Assembly: GCA_015064505.1 (NCBI GenBank)
Contig: SVSB01000026.1
Span: 1 to 41,473 of the forward strand
Direction: 5' to 3'
Origin: Oscillospiraceae bacterium
GTDB lineage: Bacteria; Bacillota; Clostridia; Oscillospirales; CAG-272
DNA length: 41,473 nucleotides
Part shown: piece after piece, positions 39,678 through 41,473 of the stretch
How the letters are laid out: the number at the start of each line of letters is the position of its first letter
Numbering within the stretch: the first letter of the stretch is position 1
Made by a program: the position numbers and the translations under genes
The notes under the pieces: generated by a model
The model's input: only the letters and a program-made list of their open reading frames with translations
What the model was told of the DNA's origin: nothing
The model's database searches: none

Positions 39678-41030
39678 TCAGTTCTTTTTCTTCTTTGCTA
39701 TTAAAACGACTATAATCGCAACGATGATAACTGCTGCAGCGATTCCGACTATAAGACCTATAGGAGCGCCGTCATCTGCCGCAGGCGTTGTGGGAGCGGC
39801 AGTTGCAGGAGCATCGGTAGCAGGAGCATCCGTAGCGGGCTCGGTCTTGGGAGCTTCGGTTACGGGTTCGGTCTTGGGTGCTTCCGTTACGGGTTCGGTC
39901 TTTGGAGCTTCGGTAACAGGCTCTGTAACGGGTTCAGTAACGGGCTCTGTCTCGGGCTTTGGCTCCTCGGTAACGACGCTTCCGTCTGCCTTTATTGTCT
40001 TATCAAAGCCCTTTGCGTTGTTAATAACGTTTTCATTGGGAGTAGTCCACTTGGAAAAGTCTATAACAGCCTCTCCACCGGAGCCGTTGTTATCATTATT
40101 GCCGGTAATTACAAAATTATCGGAGAAAGTACCGCCGGAGATATTAACGGTAAGCTTACCGCCAAGCTCGCCGGAATCTCTTGTGTTGTGAACCAGAAAT
40201 ACGTTAACAGCGGAAATGGCGGTAAAATCTCCGCCCGTGATATTGATGGTAAGGTCGCCGTCAACTCCGCCAACGTTGATGGGCTGGATACCCTTATGGA
40301 ATACTCCACCGTTAATGTTAGCAACAACGCTTCCCATAATATGGCCGTCGCCGCCCATAAAGAAGGTATCGAAGAACTCACCGCCGTTGATGGTGACGGT
40401 AGGGCCGCCATCGTTTACGCAATCAAGACCGCCGTTATTACGGGTGCCGCCTCTGATCATCTGCCAATTACCGCCGTTAACGATAAGCTCGCCGCCCTTG
40501 GAAACGGGTTGCTGCTCGTCGTCGTTACGGCCAACGGTAATACCGATCCAGTTGGATGCGCCGTCCTGCACGCATTTAACGGTATCTTCAACCACAAGCT
40601 TGTTACCGTTAAGGCAGAAGAGCTGTGTATTCTTCATTACGTTGATCTGAAGATCCTTGAAAATATGAGGTGCGTTGAAGGTAAACCAGCAGTTAACACC
40701 GAGGTTACCGCCGTTTGTGGCCGCGTAGTCAACGCCGTCCCAGGTAGTCGTAAAGGTATAAGTGGCATCAGACTCGGGGGATACGTAATTTTCGCCATGG
40801 GAATTCAGGAGAGTAAAGTCGCCACAGAACACGATGGTTCCGCCGTTGGGAAGAGCCGCGTAAGCCGCATCAAGCGTAGCCTTGGGGCTGTCCGGGGTCT
40901 TACCGTCCTTATAATCCGCACCGTCATCACAGATAAAGCACACGTCCTCTGCGGCGGCAACGGAAACGGGGCAAACAGCCAGCACGAGTGTAAGCGCCAG
41001 AATAATTGCAAAAAACAGTTTAGCCTTCAT
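39678..41030 (-). CDS. Secreted beta-helix surface protein with Pro/Thr/Glu repeat stalk and membrane anchor
   Basis: 450 residues from the ATG at 41030 (AAAGGAG upstream); the longer frame to 41114 has no ribosome site. Signal peptide ends near VSVAAAED. Residues about 30-330 read as a right-handed parallel beta-helix with repeated NGG/ITGG turns (GGELIVNGGNWQMIRGG, TVTINGGEFFDTFF, VANINGGVFHKG, LTINITGGDFTAIS, LTVNISGGTFSDNF). A stalk of EPVTE and 9-residue TEPVTEAPK repeats follows, then a hydrophobic helix (GLIVGIAAAVIIVAIIVVLI) and a KKKKN tail. No LPxTG-like motif precedes the helix, so it is probably held by the membrane helix alone. Likely an adhesin or glycan-binding protein. Confidence 0.85.
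   Translation of the reverse strand: MKAKLFFAIILALTLVLAVCPVSVAAAEDVCFICDDGADYKDGKTPDSPKATLDAAYAALPNGGTIVFCGDFTLLNSHGENYVSPESDATYTFTTTWDGVDYAATNGGNLGVNCWFTFNAPHIFKDLQINVMKNTQLFCLNGNKLVVEDTVKCVQDGASNWIGITVGRNDDEQQPVSKGGELIVNGGNWQMIRGGTRNNGGLDCVNDGGPTVTINGGEFFDTFFMGGDGHIMGSVVANINGGVFHKGIQPINVGGVDGDLTINITGGDFTAISAVNVFLVHNTRDSGELGGKLTVNISGGTFSDNFVITGNNDNNGSGGEAVIDFSKWTTPNENVINNAKGFDKTIKADGSVVTEEPKPETEPVTEPVTEPVTEAPKTEPVTEAPKTEPVTEAPKTEPATDAPATDAPATAAPTTPAADDGAPIGLIVGIAAAVIIVAIIVVLIAKKKKN
39837..39951 (-). repeat. In-frame 27-bp minisatellite in the stalk of the surface protein
   Basis: Consecutive 27-bp units encode TEPVTEAPK about three times, flanked by shorter EPVTEPVTE units. Length change by whole units keeps the frame, so stalk length can vary. 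This is coding repeat, not a CRISPR. Confidence 0.8.
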
Positions 41031-41203
41031 AAGTAATTCTCCTTTGATAACATGAATTTGTGCAACCGTAACCACACAATCAGCAATATGCAATAATATA
41101 TGGGCACAATACACAATTCTTTACTACATTCTACCATTATTGTATGCAACGCAAAATGTCGTTTCTTGTCATTGTTTGTCATTTCTTGTTCTGCAAAAGC
41201 ATA

Positions 41204-41236
41204 AAAACGGCTGTTCCCGCAGGAACAGCCGTTTAT
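41204..41236 (-). terminator. Terminator of the transaldolase-like gene
   Basis: Minus strand AAACGGCTGTTCC-TGC-GGAACAGCCGTTTTT, an extended stem with T tract, 10 nt after the stop codon. Confidence 0.88.
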
Positions 41237-41246
41237 ACAAGTTTGA

Positions 41247-41473
41247 TTACTCAGCAAGACCGGAGAGCTTGATCCTCTCCTTCATGTAGCTTACGTCCTC
41301 GCCCTTTACGTTTGCCCAGTTCTGGGAGAACAGAGCCTCTGCCTTAGTGGTAAGAACGTGGCTCATCATCTCCTTGAGAAGAGGATAACGAAGAGCTACC
41401 GCATCGGTACCCGCCATATAAGCCTCGTTTACGTCATAGGTGCTCTTAAGGCTTGCAGCGAGAATACGGGGTG
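41247..41473 (-). CDS. Transaldolase-family protein, C-terminal part only
   Basis: The minus-strand frame is open at the window edge and ends at a TAA at 41247, giving 74 residues: PRILAASLKSTYDVNEAYMA, GTDAVALRYPLLKEMMSH, then LTTKAEALFSQNWANVKGED and KERIKLSGLAE. ILAAS followed by a V-x-EA-x-x-AG-x-D-x-V turn and the L-T...F..NW segment match the end of the TIM barrel and the terminal helix of transaldolase/fructose-6-phosphate aldolase proteins. The Schiff-base lysine would lie outside the window. Strong codon bias fits a housekeeping enzyme. Confidence 0.7.
   Translation of the reverse strand, partial: PRILAASLKSTYDVNEAYMAGTDAVALRYPLLKEMMSHVLTTKAEALFSQNWANVKGEDVSYMKERIKLSGLAE

Noticed and set aside
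39837-39951. CRISPR-like regular repeats
   Set aside because: The units are contiguous without unique spacers and encode in-frame TEPVTEAPK repeats in a surface-protein stalk.

Overview
The window looks like a stretch of chromosome from an uncultured anaerobic Gram-positive bacterium of the Clostridia (Bacillota), probably a gut or rumen commensal. The evidence is a strong AAGGAGG-type ribosome binding site before most genes, sigma-A promoters with 17-nt spacers, many translationally coupled ATGA starts, lipobox-bearing lipoproteins, Thr/Glu/Pro-rich surface proteins with C-terminal membrane anchors, and families common in Clostridia (DUF5107-TPR, VTC/DUF4956, DUF523, CUT1-type solute-binding proteins). 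No tRNA, rRNA, CRISPR array, phage or insertion-sequence transposase was seen. Most long opposite-strand frames are shadows of real genes. Family assignments were made by eye, without database searches.

Layout. 1-4338 (minus): a response regulator, sensor kinase and copper-type P-ATPase operon. The regulator carries an apparent frameshift and the ATPase runs off the left edge. 4605-6799 (plus): ychF, then a cell-surface protein with a Thr-rich stalk and a PATGD-type anchor. 6857-7945 (minus): a uridine-kinase-like fusion. 8080-11187 (plus): a coupled three-gene cassette of VTC polyphosphate-polymerase-like protein, DUF4956 membrane protein and Cthe_2159-type polysaccharide-binding lipoprotein. 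11230-18546 (minus): an operon of DUF5107-TPR protein, SGNH lipoprotein, solute-binding lipoprotein and FGly sulfatase. It diverges from a regulator (18711-19799) that joins a LacI-like sensor to a C-terminal LuxR-type helix-turn-helix. Next come citrate synthase, a CorA-type transporter with a DUF523 protein, a HAD phosphatase (minus) and a large toroid glycosidase-like protein (minus).

25906-32612 (plus) is one long co-directional run: TetR regulator, ABC ATPase, ABC-2 permease, SGNH hydrolase, TatD hydrolase, a 750-residue protein with two TIR domains plus Sel1/TPR repeats, and a low-molecular-weight protein tyrosine phosphatase. From the SGNH gene onward the genes overlap or lie within about 21 nt, so the TIR protein is probably made together with TatD and the phosphatase. 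This is the best candidate for an undescribed defence or signalling unit.

32648-37680 is a repeat-rich, recombining region. A DUF559 (PDDEXK-like) nuclease gene sits between two perfect 58-bp direct repeats, and its C-terminus is read out of repeat sequence. Downstream, an MBL lipoprotein, an APH-type kinase and a tandem Nudix protein form a coupled operon. A sugar isomerase/epimerase-like gene then lies between two ~201-bp direct repeats exactly 1157 bp apart, next to a truncated C-terminal gene remnant. The right end (37679-41473, minus) holds an XRE regulator, a histidine phosphatase, a beta-helix surface protein and the C-terminus of a transaldolase-like gene.
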